A stretch of DNA of 35,854 nt. Origin: UBA5189 sp035631615 (GTDB lineage Bacteria; Chloroflexota; Limnocylindria; Limnocylindrales; CSP1-4). Position 1 is the stretch's first letter, and each line of letters opens with the position of its first letter. The notes beneath the pieces are model-generated. The model searched no databases. It was not told the DNA's origin and saw nothing but the letters and a program-made list of their open reading frames with translations. This document shows positions 7,124 through 14,702 of the stretch, one piece after another. The stretch lies in contig DASQIK010000031.1 in NCBI GenBank assembly GCA_035631615.1, positions 1 through 35,854 on the forward strand. Direction: 5' to 3'. Both the position numbers and the translations under genes were made by a program.

Positions 7124-7609
7124 GTGTTCGTGGTCAACGTCGACGGCACGGCGATGACGTCGCGCTTCCACCTCGGAGGCGGCCCGGGCGGGCCAGAGCT
7201 GCCGGGCGCCGCCAGCCCGGACCCGAGCATCGCCGCCGCCGGCGACCTCCTCAACCGACTCACCGACCCGAGCGAGACGTGGGGCGCGACGAACCCCGTC
7301 ACCGGCACGCTCGCGCCGACCGGCTACCGCATCTTCGTCGCTTCCGGGGCGCCGGTCGGCGACCTGCCCACGAGCCAGCCTGCGGTCGCCTGGCCGCTCG
7401 CGACGCCGCTCGATCGGTTCGGCGCGGCGGCCGTTCCCGATCGCGGGATCACCGGGCTGCGCCAGGGTGCGGTGCTCGGCGCTGACGCGGCGACCCTTGG
7501 TCCCGTGCTCGCCGCGGCCAACGCGCTGACGACTTTCTCGTCCGGTGGCAATCTGTATGCGCTCTACGTTCGGCCGTTGCTCCCCGACGAGGTTTCCGCC
7601 CCCGGGTGA
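7124..7609 (+). CDS. Hypothetical protein coupled to the DoxX-Rieske gene
   Basis: About 161 residues from GTG 7124 (MFVVNVDGTAMTSRF), the only plausible start downstream of the divergent LLM promoter; ATG 7156 would be an alternative. I do not recognise a family. It is rich in Ala, Gly, Pro and Thr, has no evident signal peptide or membrane segment, and no cysteines. Its stop overlaps the next start (GTGA at 7606-7609) and its third codon positions are GC-rich, which supports it being a real, co-translated gene. The partner suggests a role beside a quinone-linked or Rieske redox protein, but this is only context. Confidence 0.65.
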   Translation: MFVVNVDGTAMTSRFHLGGGPGGPELPGAASPDPSIAAAGDLLNRLTDPSETWGATNPVTGTLAPTGYRIFVASGAPVGDLPTSQPAVAWPLATPLDRFGAAAVPDRGITGLRQGAVLGADAATLGPVLAAANALTTFSSGGNLYALYVRPLLPDEVSAPG

Positions 7610-8676
7610 CCAGACCCAGCCTCCAGACGATCGCGCTCCTGCCGGTCCGGATCTTCTTCGGGGCGACCTTCCTGTGGGCAGGGCTCGACAAGCTGCTCGA
7701 CCCCGCCTTCCTCGACCCGACGGCGTCGACCTCCCTGCACGCCCAGCTCGTGGCGTTCGCCCGATTCTCGCCGCTCGGCGGCCTGATCCAGGCCACGCTG
7801 CCGTTCAGCTCGATCATCGGGCTCCTGATCGCGGTCGCCGAGCTCGGGGTCGGGATCGGCGCGCTCAGCGGGCTTGCGTTTCGCGTGGCGTCGGTCGGCG
7901 GGATGCTCCTGTCGCTGCTGTTCTGGCTGACTGCCTCGTGGGCGACGCACCCGTACTACTTCGGCGCCGACCTGCCCTACGCATTCGGCTGGCTGGCGTT
8001 GGCGATCGCCGGTCACTCCGGCTATCTCGTCCCGGCGCGGTTCTCAGGTGCAGACCCGCCCGTGGCGGCGGTGGCAATGCGAGGGACGACGCCCGAGGCG
8101 CTGACGCGTGCGCAGCGCCGGGCCCGGCGGCGGGCCGTGCAACGGGAACCGAACTCGGTGCCGTCACCCGAGCGACGACTGTTCCTCCAGACCGTCACGC
8201 TCGCGGGACTGGCAGCGATCGTTGCTTCATTCACGCTCCCGCTGCGTGCGGCGGGCCTGCTCAGCGAACGCCCCGTGCCAAGCAGTGCTCCGCCACCCCT
8301 TCCGACCCCGGAAGCGACCGTGTCGGCCGGAGCCGTGCCCGTTGCGAAGGTCGCCGACGTCAAGGGTGCGGGGTCCGCTGCGTTCACCGTTCCCTTCAAC
8401 GCGCCCTCACCGCTGCCTGCCGGCGATCCCGCCGTGATCGTCGAGCTGGCGAACGGGACGTTCGTGGCCTTTGATGCCGTGTGCACCCACGCGGGCTGCA
8501 CCGTCGAATGGGACCAGGCCGACCGGGTCCTGCTCTGCCCATGCCATGGTGCGGCCTTCGATCCTGAGCACGCCGCGGCGGTCCTGCAGGGGCCGGCGCC
8601 GACCCCGTTGACGTCGCTGCCCTTGGTCATCGATGCCGCGACCGGGACGATCCTGCTGGTTCCCCAGGCCGGGTAG
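7606..8676 (+). CDS. DoxX/DoxD-like membrane domain fused to a Rieske [2Fe-2S] domain
   Basis: A 356-residue two-part redox protein. Residues 7-145 form a DoxX/DoxD-like four-helix membrane module (RIFFGATFLWAGLDKLLDP is the signature start). Residues 160-190 are very basic (RAQRRARRRAVQR) and so cytoplasmic, followed by a fifth helix (about 191-215, RRLFLQTVTLAGLAAIVASF, resembling a Tat-type anchor). The C-terminal Rieske domain (about 240-356) has box I C293-T-H295-A-G-C298 and box II C311-P-C313-H314. Predicted cluster ligands are C293, H295, C311 and H314, with a C298-C313 disulfide, and the domain should lie outside the membrane. DoxD is the small subunit of thiosulfate:quinone oxidoreductase, so electron transfer with the quinone pool is likely; the donor is unknown. 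Coupled to the 7124 gene. Confidence 0.88.
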   Translation: MTRPSLQTIALLPVRIFFGATFLWAGLDKLLDPAFLDPTASTSLHAQLVAFARFSPLGGLIQATLPFSSIIGLLIAVAELGVGIGALSGLAFRVASVGGMLLSLLFWLTASWATHPYYFGADLPYAFGWLALAIAGHSGYLVPARFSGADPPVAAVAMRGTTPEALTRAQRRARRRAVQREPNSVPSPERRLFLQTVTLAGLAAIVASFTLPLRAAGLLSERPVPSSAPPPLPTPEATVSAGAVPVAKVADVKGAGSAAFTVPFNAPSPLPAGDPAVIVELANGTFVAFDAVCTHAGCTVEWDQADRVLLCPCHGAAFDPEHAAAVLQGPAPTPLTSLPLVIDAATGTILLVPQAG

Positions 8677-8699
8677 GGCGGGGCGCCCGCCTCGAGCGG

Positions 8700-9170
8700 T
8701 CAGCGCTGCGTGACGGACCAGCGGGTGTAGCGGGGCGGCCACTCGTCGGCCGCGCGCTCGCCGAGGATCGCCGACTCGATCCGGAGCTCGAACAGCCAGT
8801 AGGAGTCGTCGACCTCGAACGCCCAGCCCGAGGCCACGCGATCGCGAACAGCGCCGGCGGGAACGAGGCGGGCGCGACCGCGCACGGAGAACTCGGAGGG
8901 GAGCGCCGGATCCTGGTGGCCGTGCAGCGCATAGCGACCGTCCTCGGCCAGGTCGCGGCGCTTTGCCGAGTCGAGGAGGAACACGTACAGCCCGCCAGCC
9001 ACGATGGAGACGGTCACCGGGTGGATGCGCGGCGGCGCATCGCCGCGGATCGTGGCGAGCAGCGCGCCGGCTTCTCCACCGCCCGCCAGCACGCCTTTGC
9101 CGGTCGCCGCGAGGGCGGGCGCGGCGGTTTCGAGGTCGGCCCAGGTTGCGAGGTCGTCGTTCGTCGTCAT
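8700..9170 (-). CDS. Pyridoxamine 5'-phosphate oxidase-fold protein
   Basis: A 156-residue split-barrel flavin-binding protein (PNPOx-like). Recognisable strands are LLATIRGDAPPRIHPVTVSI, GGLYVFLLDSAKRRDLAEDG and SEFSVRGRARLV. Such proteins bind FMN, F420 or heme; the ligand here is uncertain. I start it at the ATG at 9170 (MTTNDDLATWADLE); longer readings into the divergent promoter region have shadow-like composition. Converges on the DoxX-Rieske gene with a 23-base gap. GAAAAT lies 6 bases upstream of the ATG and could be a weak leaderless -10. Confidence 0.83.
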   Translation of the reverse strand: MTTNDDLATWADLETAAPALAATGKGVLAGGGEAGALLATIRGDAPPRIHPVTVSIVAGGLYVFLLDSAKRRDLAEDGRYALHGHQDPALPSEFSVRGRARLVPAGAVRDRVASGWAFEVDDSYWLFELRIESAILGERAADEWPPRYTRWSVTQR

Positions 9171-9206
9171 CCGCCGATTTTCGCCCAGATCCGGCCACCT
9201 GGGCGA

Positions 9207-9234
9207 TTGTCGGGCTGGACACGGGCCGTATCCT
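9207..9234 (+). promoter_or_regulatory. Promoter TTGTCG-N16-TATCCT of the small ORF
   Basis: TTGTCG (9207-9212) and TATCCT (9229-9234) are separated by 16 bases, and the ATG at 9241 follows 6 bases later, so the transcript would be leaderless. Confidence 0.5.
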
Positions 9235-9240
9235 CCCGCC

Positions 9241-9506
9241 ATGGTCGACGGTCCCTCGGACCAGCCGCTCCCCGAGCCGACCTCGTTCTCCGCGTTCGAC
9301 CATCTCCTCGACACCACCACCGCAGCTACGCGGACATCCCGGTCCCCCATTCGGAGGCCGAGCTGCTCCAGCGCGCCGAGGAGCTGGCGCGCGTCGTCTG
9401 GCGTGTCGCCGCTGGCGACGAGCGCCGCGACGAACCGCTGCGGCGCACGCTTGCGTTCTACGAAGCCGGCTCGCGCCTCTCGTTCCGCGGCTTCCGCGCC
9501 GCCTGA
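9241..9506 (+). pseudogene. Small hypothetical ORF with an apparent single-base frameshift
   Basis: The ATG at 9241 has a good promoter directly upstream and begins MVDGPSDQPLPEPTSFSAF with strongly GC-rich third positions, but after DHLLDTTT (about 9324) that frame loses its coding character. The coding pattern continues one base out of phase as SYADIPVPHSEAELLQRAEE and ends in FRGFRAA with TGA at 9504-9506. Joined, the product would be about 88 residues, with an acidic/Pro-rich head and an amphipathic helix (ELLQRAEELARVVWRV). I recognise no family. Either one base has been lost near the ACCACCACC run (mutation or assembly error) or the two pieces are a broken gene; there is no canonical -1 slippery heptamer. 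Confidence 0.55.
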
Positions 9507-9507
9507 C

Positions 9508-9525
9508 CGCCCGCCAATGCGGGCG
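9508..9525. terminator. Hairpin between the small ORF and khpB
   Basis: CGCCCGC (9508-9514), loop CAAT and GCGGGCG (9519-9525) form a perfect 7-bp stem between two convergent genes, immediately after the TGA of the small ORF. No strong U tract follows. Confidence 0.5.
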
Positions 9526-9607
9526 TTGGCGCTGTGCGCGTCGGCTCACGCACGTTCAAGTGCGCTCGCCTGCCGTGCTCGCGCCGCCTTCGCCCCGGCG
9601 GGCGGGG

Positions 9608-10825
9608 CTACGCCCTCGGCAGGACGACGATCCGGCGGTTCGGCTCTTCGCCGATCGACTGCGTCGCGACGTCCGGGTTGCTCTTGAGCGCGAGGTGGAT
9701 CCAGCGGCGCTCCAGGGCCGGCATCGGCTCGAGCTGGAGCATCTTGCCCGTCTCGAGGACGCGCCTCGCGGCGCGTTCGGCGATCTCCCGGAGCTGGCGC
9801 TCGCGGCGGCCGCGATAGTCCTCGACGTCCACCAGGACGCGGGTCCAGGTGCCCATCTGGCGCGACAGCATCAGGTTGACCAGGTGCTGGAGTGCCGACA
9901 GGCGCTCGCCCTTGCGCCCGATGAGGGCGCCGAGCTCCTCGCGCTCGCTCGCCTCGCCGATCACGTTGAGCCGGCTCGTCTCGCCGGTCTCGACGTCGAC
10001 GCGGGCGGCGAAGCCGATGTGCGCGAGCAGCTGCTCGAGGATGACCTTGCCGGCGGCGAGCGCTTCGGGCGACGCCTCGGCAGCCTCGAGCTCCGCGCGC
10101 TCGGAGGCCACGGAGCCGCGCGCCGCGGCAACCTCGGCGGCCTCGCCCTCGGTCAGGTCGGCGCTGACGCGTCGGGGCGGCCGATCGTTGTCGTACCGGC
10201 GCGGGCCTCGATCATCGCGCCGCGGACCTCGGTCCTCGCGCGGCCGGAACTCGCGCTCCGGGCGATCCATCGTCGGCACGGGCGTGTCGCCCATGGGCTC
10301 GCGCTCATCGCGCGGGGGACGTGCCTCGCGCGGCTCTCGCGGCGCACCCTCGAACGGTCGCGGCGCGTCGCTGCGCGGGGCACCGGCGCGATCGTCGCGA
10401 CGGGGTCCACGGTCGCGATCGAACGGGCCGCCGCGGTCGTCGCGACGCGGGCCGCGGTCGTCGCGGAAGCCGCCACCGCGGTCGTCGCGGCGCGGGCCAC
10501 GGTCGCGATCGAAGCCGCCCCGTCCACGGTCGCGGTCGAACCCGCGGCCGCCGCCGCGGTCGTCGTCGCGGTCACGCGGCGGCGGTGGCGGGAGCGGGCG
10601 GGACGCTGCGGCCTCGAGCTTCGGGGCGGCACCGCCCAGCTCGGAGCGCGGCGCGGCCAGGATGCGGGCCGGCTCGGCCCCCATGCCGAGCACGCCCCGG
10701 CTGCCGGGGGTCAGGATCTCGAAGTCGAGCCCGTCGAGCCCGACGCCGAACTCCTCGCGCGCAAGGCGCAGCGCCTCCTCGACGGACTTGCCGGTGAACT
10801 CTTTGTACGCGCTCGTGTTGCTCAT
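9608..10825 (-). CDS. khpB: KhpB/Jag RNA-binding protein with a long Asp/Arg-Gly disordered insert
   Basis: RNA-binding protein that partners KhpA and is linked to cell elongation in Gram-positive bacteria. The 405 residues are: Jag_N domain (1-50, KSVEEALRLAREEFGVG), a low-complexity linker, a long Asp/Arg/Gly/Pro-rich segment (about 83-220) built on repeats of the type DRDRGPRRDDRGG, then a KH domain (about 245-325, IGRKGERLSALQHLVNLM) and R3H domain (about 340-402, ALERRWIHLALKSNPDV, SIGEEPNRRIVV). Typical KhpB is about 200-330 residues; the insert is RGG-like and should be disordered. Start ATG 10825 overlaps the yidC stop (ATGA). Its position last after rnpA-yidD-yidC is the classic operon order. 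Confidence 0.94.
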   Translation of the reverse strand: MSNTSAYKEFTGKSVEEALRLAREEFGVGLDGLDFEILTPGSRGVLGMGAEPARILAAPRSELGGAAPKLEAAASRPLPPPPPRDRDDDRGGGRGFDRDRGRGGFDRDRGPRRDDRGGGFRDDRGPRRDDRGGPFDRDRGPRRDDRAGAPRSDAPRPFEGAPREPREARPPRDEREPMGDTPVPTMDRPEREFRPREDRGPRRDDRGPRRYDNDRPPRRVSADLTEGEAAEVAAARGSVASERAELEAAEASPEALAAGKVILEQLLAHIGFAARVDVETGETSRLNVIGEASEREELGALIGRKGERLSALQHLVNLMLSRQMGTWTRVLVDVEDYRGRRERQLREIAERAARRVLETGKMLQLEPMPALERRWIHLALKSNPDVATQSIGEEPNRRIVVLPRA

Positions 10826-12072
10826 CGACGTCTCCCACGCCGGCCCTGTCGACCGCGCTGGCGAATCGTTGCGTTCGCCGACGCTGCCCGGTCGAGGGCC
10901 GACTTTTCAGGATTGGGCCGCGCAGGCGCTCCCGCCGTGCGCGAGGTGGATGCAGCCGCCGAGGGCACGGCGACCGGGAAGCGCGGGGTATGGGCCACGG
11001 CAAATGCCGGGGTCCGGCCGAAGAGCGGGAACATGCCGCCCCAGCCGGTGGTCAGGAACTGCTGCACGATCTGGTACATCGTCGACACGATCAGGTAGAG
11101 GAATACACCTACCGGGATTGCGCTGCCGTAGAGCACGGTGATGAGCGGCAGCCAGAGCGACAGCGAGCGCTGTGTCCGGGCCTGCGAATCGATCGGGACG
11201 TCCGGGTTGTGCGGCGGCAGGGCCATCCTCGAGGCGATCAGCTGGAGGCCGGTGTAGAACAGTGCGAAGAGCGAGATGCCCGCGCCGATCAGGGGCAGCG
11301 AGAAGGGCAGGTTGATGAGGCCCTCGAAGCCGCTCGCATGGATCCCCCCGAGCCACGGGATCGCAGAGTCGATGCACGGCGCGTAGTGGAGGGCACCGTT
11401 GGCGGCGGGCACGAGGACCGGCGGCGGGCAGGTCAGCGGCACGACCTGGAACCCGAAGACCTTGAGCGAGGCGGTGAGATCGGCAGCCTGCAGGCCCTCG
11501 CGCACGACCTGGTACATCGGCAGGATCAGCAGGATCGGGAGGAGTGCCACGAGGCAGCCGGCCTGGCTGATGCCGCGCTCCTTGTACAGCTCCGAGGTCG
11601 CCTGCTGCTGCTTGAGGCGGTCGCTCTTGTACCGGCGCTGGATCTCCTTGATCTCGGGCGCGATCGCCTGCATCCGCCGCATCGAGACCATCTGGCGGCG
11701 CATGAGCGGCACGAGCGCGGTCCGCACGATGAGCGTGGTCACGATGATCGAGATGCCCATGTCGCCGACGAAGCTGTGGATCCCGACGAGCATGATCAGG
11801 AAGAGCTGGAAGATCGGGTTGAACAGCCAGGCGAGGACGCTGACCGGATCCGCCTTGAGCTCGGCGGGCGCGACGATGAGCGGCGTCGGCGCGACGGTCG
11901 CGGTCGGCGCGAGCGTCGGCGCCGCGGTTGCCCCTGCGACCGCGCTGGCGCCGGGGACGATGCTGGCGCTCGGTGCGGCGCTTGGCTGGATCGGCGAGCA
12001 CGCCGCCACGATGAGCATGACCAGGACCACGAGGCCCAGGACGATGGCGAGGCGGGCGATCGGGCGGCTCAT
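10822..12072 (-). CDS. yidC: Membrane protein insertase YidC, lipoprotein form
   Basis: Inserts and folds membrane proteins, with or without SecYEG. The 416 residues begin with a lipoprotein signal peptide (hydrophobic 8-22, lipobox VAAC with C25), as in Gram-positive YidC/SpoIIIJ, followed by an Ala/Pro/Thr-rich spacer. The insertase core starts about residue 75: LAWLFNPIFQLFLIMLVG, the conserved TM arginine in LIVRTALVPLMRRQ, and the coiled cytoplasmic hairpin EIKEIQRRYKSDRLKQQQ. An extracytoplasmic loop carries two cysteines (CPPPVLVP ... YAPCID) that could form a disulfide. The C-terminal tail is basic (RQRGRQGRRGRRR), suited to ribosome binding. Start ATG 12072 overlaps the yidD stop (ATGA). 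Confidence 0.95.
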   Translation of the reverse strand: MSRPIARLAIVLGLVVLVMLIVAACSPIQPSAAPSASIVPGASAVAGATAAPTLAPTATVAPTPLIVAPAELKADPVSVLAWLFNPIFQLFLIMLVGIHSFVGDMGISIIVTTLIVRTALVPLMRRQMVSMRRMQAIAPEIKEIQRRYKSDRLKQQQATSELYKERGISQAGCLVALLPILLILPMYQVVREGLQAADLTASLKVFGFQVVPLTCPPPVLVPAANGALHYAPCIDSAIPWLGGIHASGFEGLINLPFSLPLIGAGISLFALFYTGLQLIASRMALPPHNPDVPIDSQARTQRSLSLWLPLITVLYGSAIPVGVFLYLIVSTMYQIVQQFLTTGWGGMFPLFGRTPAFAVAHTPRFPVAVPSAAASTSRTAGAPARPNPEKSALDRAASANATIRQRGRQGRRGRRR

Positions 12073-12293
12073 CGAACGGGGTCGAAGCCGCCGGGATGCC
12101 CGGGATGGCAGCGCGCGATGCGACGGGCGCCCATCCACGAGCCCCGGATCAGGCCGTAGCGGGCGATGGCCTGCTCGGTGTAGACGGAGCACGTTGGCTC
12201 ATACCGGCAGCTGGAAGGCAGCCACGAGAACGCAAACCGATAGGCATGGATCATCGCGATGCCGATCCGTTCCAGGAGTCCGACGTGCGTCAA
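12069..12293 (-). CDS. yidD: Membrane-protein insertion efficiency factor YidD
   Basis: A 74-residue protein, peripheral on the inner membrane, which assists YidC/Sec insertion. The family core is complete: YRFAFSWLPSSCRYEPTCSVYTEQAI with the three conserved cysteines, and ARRIARCHPGHPGGFDPV at the end. Start and stop overlap rnpA and yidC by ATGA on both sides. Confidence 0.96.
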   Translation of the reverse strand: MTHVGLLERIGIAMIHAYRFAFSWLPSSCRYEPTCSVYTEQAIARYGLIRGSWMGARRIARCHPGHPGGFDPVR

Positions 12294-12643
12294 CCTCGCC
12301 CCATGTGCATGTCACCGCCGGGCTCGGCCAGGACGCCCGCTCGGGCGAGGAGCCGGCGCAGCGCCGCTCCGATCGCTCGATGGTCGGCGCCGACGATCGC
12401 CGGCCGGGCGATCACCAGCACGTCCCAGCCCGGTCGCAGCGACGGAAGCATTGACCGGATCGCCTCCCGAAGCCTGCGTCGAACGCGATTCCGGACGACC
12501 GCCGAGCCAAGGGCTCGACTTGTCGCGAGTCCGAATCGCGTGGTCCCGAGCTCGGTCCGAAGGACCCGGGCGGCAAGGAGCGGGTGCGAACGGATCGTCC
12601 CGTGTTCCTGGAGCGCCGCGAAATCCTGCGGGCGGTTGAGCAT
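12290..12643 (-). CDS. rnpA: Ribonuclease P protein component
   Basis: Protein subunit of RNase P, which with M1 RNA matures tRNA 5' ends (and probably the tmRNA at 5637). The 117 residues begin MLNRPQDFAALQEHG, as usual for the family. The RNA-binding signature RNRVRRRLREAIRSM is intact, as is the central strand-helix FGLATSRALGSAV. The start was set at ATG 12643; the longer upstream reading is antisense to rpmH. It is 32 bases downstream of rpmH and overlaps yidD by ATGA. Confidence 0.95.
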   Translation of the reverse strand: MLNRPQDFAALQEHGTIRSHPLLAARVLRTELGTTRFGLATSRALGSAVVRNRVRRRLREAIRSMLPSLRPGWDVLVIARPAIVGADHRAIGAALRRLLARAGVLAEPGGDMHMGRG

Positions 12644-12675
12644 CTCGAGCCGCGGCCGCGGGCCGCGCTCGGCCG

Positions 12676-12810
12676 TCAGGCCGACAGGCGCTTGCGACCG
12701 CGGGCCCGGCGTGCGGCCAGGACGCGGCGTCCGCCCGTCGTCTTCATTCGGGCGCGGAAGCCGTGTTCCTTGGCGCGGTGGCGCTTCTTGGGCTGGTAGG
12801 TCTGCTTCAT
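12676..12810 (-). CDS. rpmH: 50S ribosomal protein bL34
   Basis: A 44-residue, very basic ribosomal protein; MKQTYQPKKRHRAKEHGFRA and RMKTTGGRRVLAARRARGRK are the canonical bL34 blocks. The ATG at 12810 follows GAGAGGA. First gene of the rpmH-rnpA-yidD-yidC-khpB cluster, transcribed away from dnaA. Confidence 0.98.
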   Translation of the reverse strand: MKQTYQPKKRHRAKEHGFRARMKTTGGRRVLAARRARGRKRLSA

Positions 12811-12927
12811 CGTGCCTGCGCGGGATCCTCTCCATCCGGCCTCGGGGCTCGTCGATCTTCGACCCCAGAAGGCACGCAAACGCGCCGATCACCCGATGCA
12901 CGGGTGGGGCGCGTCAACGTCCGGCGG

Positions 12928-12957
12928 ATGATAGGTCGCGGGCCTCCGCACCGTCAA
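12928..12957 (-). promoter_or_regulatory. Promoter of the rpmH operon: TTGACG-N18-TATCAT
   Basis: On the minus strand TTGACG (12957-12952) and TATCAT (12933-12928) are 18 bases apart, the best sigma-70 match in this region, giving a leader of about 110 bases before rpmH. The stretch 12811-13209 holds no gene; besides this promoter it contains the dnaA promoter and an inverted repeat, listed separately. Confidence 0.65.
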
Positions 12958-13029
12958 ACGAAGCCACGCTCGGGCGCCGTTCGGCGATGCCTTGGTGGCG
13001 GCTCGGTGGCACGTCGGCGGCGGCGTCCG

Positions 13030-13048
13030 GATACTCCGGGGGAGTATC
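13030..13048. promoter_or_regulatory. Perfect 8-bp inverted repeat upstream of the dnaA promoter
   Basis: GATACTCCGGGGGAGTATC: two 8-base arms around GGG, ending 11 bases before the dnaA -35. An operator for a dimeric repressor or activator is the simplest reading. Its AT-edge, GC-core form resembles operators of CsoR/FrmR-type metal or sulfur sensors, but that is a resemblance only. Confidence 0.5.
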
Positions 13049-13059
13049 GCGGATTCGCC

Positions 13060-13088
13060 TTGCGGCTCCCCGGTGGCGGTGCTATGTT
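13060..13088 (+). promoter_or_regulatory. dnaA promoter TTGCGG-N17-TATGTT
   Basis: TTGCGG (13060-13065) and TATGTT (13083-13088) with a 17-base spacer give a transcription start about 13095 and a leader of roughly 115 bases to the dnaA ATG. Confidence 0.6.
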
Positions 13089-13209
13089 TCGCCACCCGAA
13101 GCCCCGGCGACCGGCATTTCCGCTCCGCGCCGAGCCTCGGTCGCGTGCCCTTCGACCCCGCGGCAAAGCAGTCCCCACGTCCCCGACACACGAGAGTCCA
13201 CATCGACCT

Positions 13210-14685
13210 ATGGACGCGAAGCAGGTCTGGCGCGCAGCCCTTGGCGAGCTCCAGGTCACCCTATCGCCCGCGAACTTCGAGACCTGGCTGCGCGACACCG
13301 CGCTCGTCGAGGTCGATGACACCCGCTTCCGGATCTCGGTCCCGAACGGCTTCGCCAAGGACTGGCTGGAGAGTCGCTACCGCTCGCTGATCTCCCAGAC
13401 CCTCGGCCGCATCGTCGGCTACGGCGTCCAGGTGGACTTCGTCGTCGGGCCGGTGGACCTATCGGCGGATGACGCCGGCGATGGCTCGGAGTCACCCGCG
13501 GGGGGCGACGCAGCGCGCGAGCCCACCCGCGGCGACCCTGGCGCGCCCGTGGCCGTCGGGCCGGGCCTGCTGCCAGGGACGCACGACGCGCCGATGCGGG
13601 TGCCCCAGCCGGCACAGCAGGTCCGGGTCGAGGCCGGTCGCGTGGGCGGCGAGGGTGGGACCAGCAACATCAACACCCGCTACACGTTCTCGAACTTCAT
13701 CGTCGGGTCGGCCAACCGCCTCGCCCACGCGGCGAGCCTGTCGGTGGCGGAGCGTCCGGGGCACGCCTACAACCCGCTCTTCCTGTACGGCGGCGTGGGC
13801 CTCGGCAAGACCCACCTGATGCACGCGATCGGGAACCAGGTCGCCGCGAAGTTCCCGCGCAAGCGCGTGGTGTACGCGACCTCCGAGAAGTTCACCAACG
13901 AGTTCATCACCTCGATCCAGCAGGGCAAGATCGACGAGTTCCGCGCCCGCTACCGCCGGATCGACCTGCTCCTCATCGACGACATCCAGTTCATCGCCGA
14001 CAAGGAGCGGACCCAGGAGGAGTTCTTCCACACGTTCAACGCGATCCACGAGGATGGCAAGCAGATCGTCCTGAGCTCGGATCGACCGCCCAAGGCGATC
14101 CTGACGCTCGAGGAGCGCCTCCGGAGCCGGTTCGAATGGGGGCTCATCGCCGACCTCACCGCCCCGGACCTCGAGACGCGAATCGCGATCCTGCGCGCCA
14201 AGGCGGAGGAGGGAGCGGTCCCGATCTCGTCCGACGTGATCGAGTTCATCGCCCGCAAGGTCGTCAGCAACATCCGCGAGCTCGAGGGTGCGCTGAACCG
14301 GATCGTCGCGTACGCGTCCATGGGCGCCATGCCGATCTCGATCGAGCTGGCCCAGGCCGTGCTCTCGAACGTCCTGTACAACCCGAAGAAGCGCCAGATC
14401 ACGCCCGAGCGGATCGCCAAGGCCGTGTCGGAGTACTACGGCGTCGGGCTCGATGCGCTGAAGGGCCAGAAGCGCGACAAGGCGATCGTCGTGCCCCGCC
14501 AGATCGCGATGTTTCTCATGCGCGAGGAGACCGACGTCTCGCTGCTCCGGATCGGCGCGGAGCTGGGCAATCGCGACCACTCCACAGTCCTCCACGCCTG
14601 CGACAAGATCACCCGCGAGTCGGCCGGCAACGACGAGCTCCGACGGGAGATCGCGGCGGTTCGCGAGCTCATCTACGCCGACTAG
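13210..14685 (+). CDS. dnaA: Chromosomal replication initiator DnaA
   Basis: AAA+ ATPase that binds DnaA boxes and opens oriC. The 491 residues show domain I (1-82, VWRAALGELQVTLSPANFETWL), a Gly/Pro-rich domain II (about 83-155), the AAA+ domain (NTRYTFSNFIVGSANRLAHAA; Walker A GGVGLGKTH at 194-202; Walker B LLLIDDIQF with D257-D258; sensor II in the lid) and DNA-binding domain IV with the DnaA signature (LGNRDHSTVLHACDKI). I start at ATG 13210 (MDAKQVWRAALGEL); upstream in-frame sequence covers the promoter and is not coding. A putative oriC follows directly. Confidence 0.98.
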   Translation: MDAKQVWRAALGELQVTLSPANFETWLRDTALVEVDDTRFRISVPNGFAKDWLESRYRSLISQTLGRIVGYGVQVDFVVGPVDLSADDAGDGSESPAGGDAAREPTRGDPGAPVAVGPGLLPGTHDAPMRVPQPAQQVRVEAGRVGGEGGTSNINTRYTFSNFIVGSANRLAHAASLSVAERPGHAYNPLFLYGGVGLGKTHLMHAIGNQVAAKFPRKRVVYATSEKFTNEFITSIQQGKIDEFRARYRRIDLLLIDDIQFIADKERTQEEFFHTFNAIHEDGKQIVLSSDRPPKAILTLEERLRSRFEWGLIADLTAPDLETRIAILRAKAEEGAVPISSDVIEFIARKVVSNIRELEGALNRIVAYASMGAMPISIELAQAVLSNVLYNPKKRQITPERIAKAVSEYYGVGLDALKGQKRDKAIVVPRQIAMFLMREETDVSLLRIGAELGNRDHSTVLHACDKITRESAGNDELRREIAAVRELIYAD

Positions 14686-14702
14686 GCGGAGCGACGCTCC
14701 GC
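14686..14702 (+). terminator. Hairpin directly after dnaA
   Basis: GCGGAGC (14686-14692), loop GAC and GCTCCGC (14696-14702) form a perfect 7-bp stem starting one base after the dnaA stop. No U tract follows, so termination is possible rather than certain. Confidence 0.4.

Noticed and set aside
10200..10600. Repeated GGTCGTCGCGACG-like DNA considered as a CRISPR or minisatellite array
   Set aside because: The repeats are imperfect, lack unique spacers and encode the Asp/Arg-Gly insert of KhpB in frame.
8963..11098. A long plus-strand open frame over khpB and the PNPOx gene
   Set aside because: No domain-like sequence and opposite to well-recognised genes; GC-rich shadow.
12811..12901. N-terminal extension of rnpA
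   Set aside because: The extra 86 codons lie opposite and across rpmH; MLNRPQDF is the typical RnpA start.
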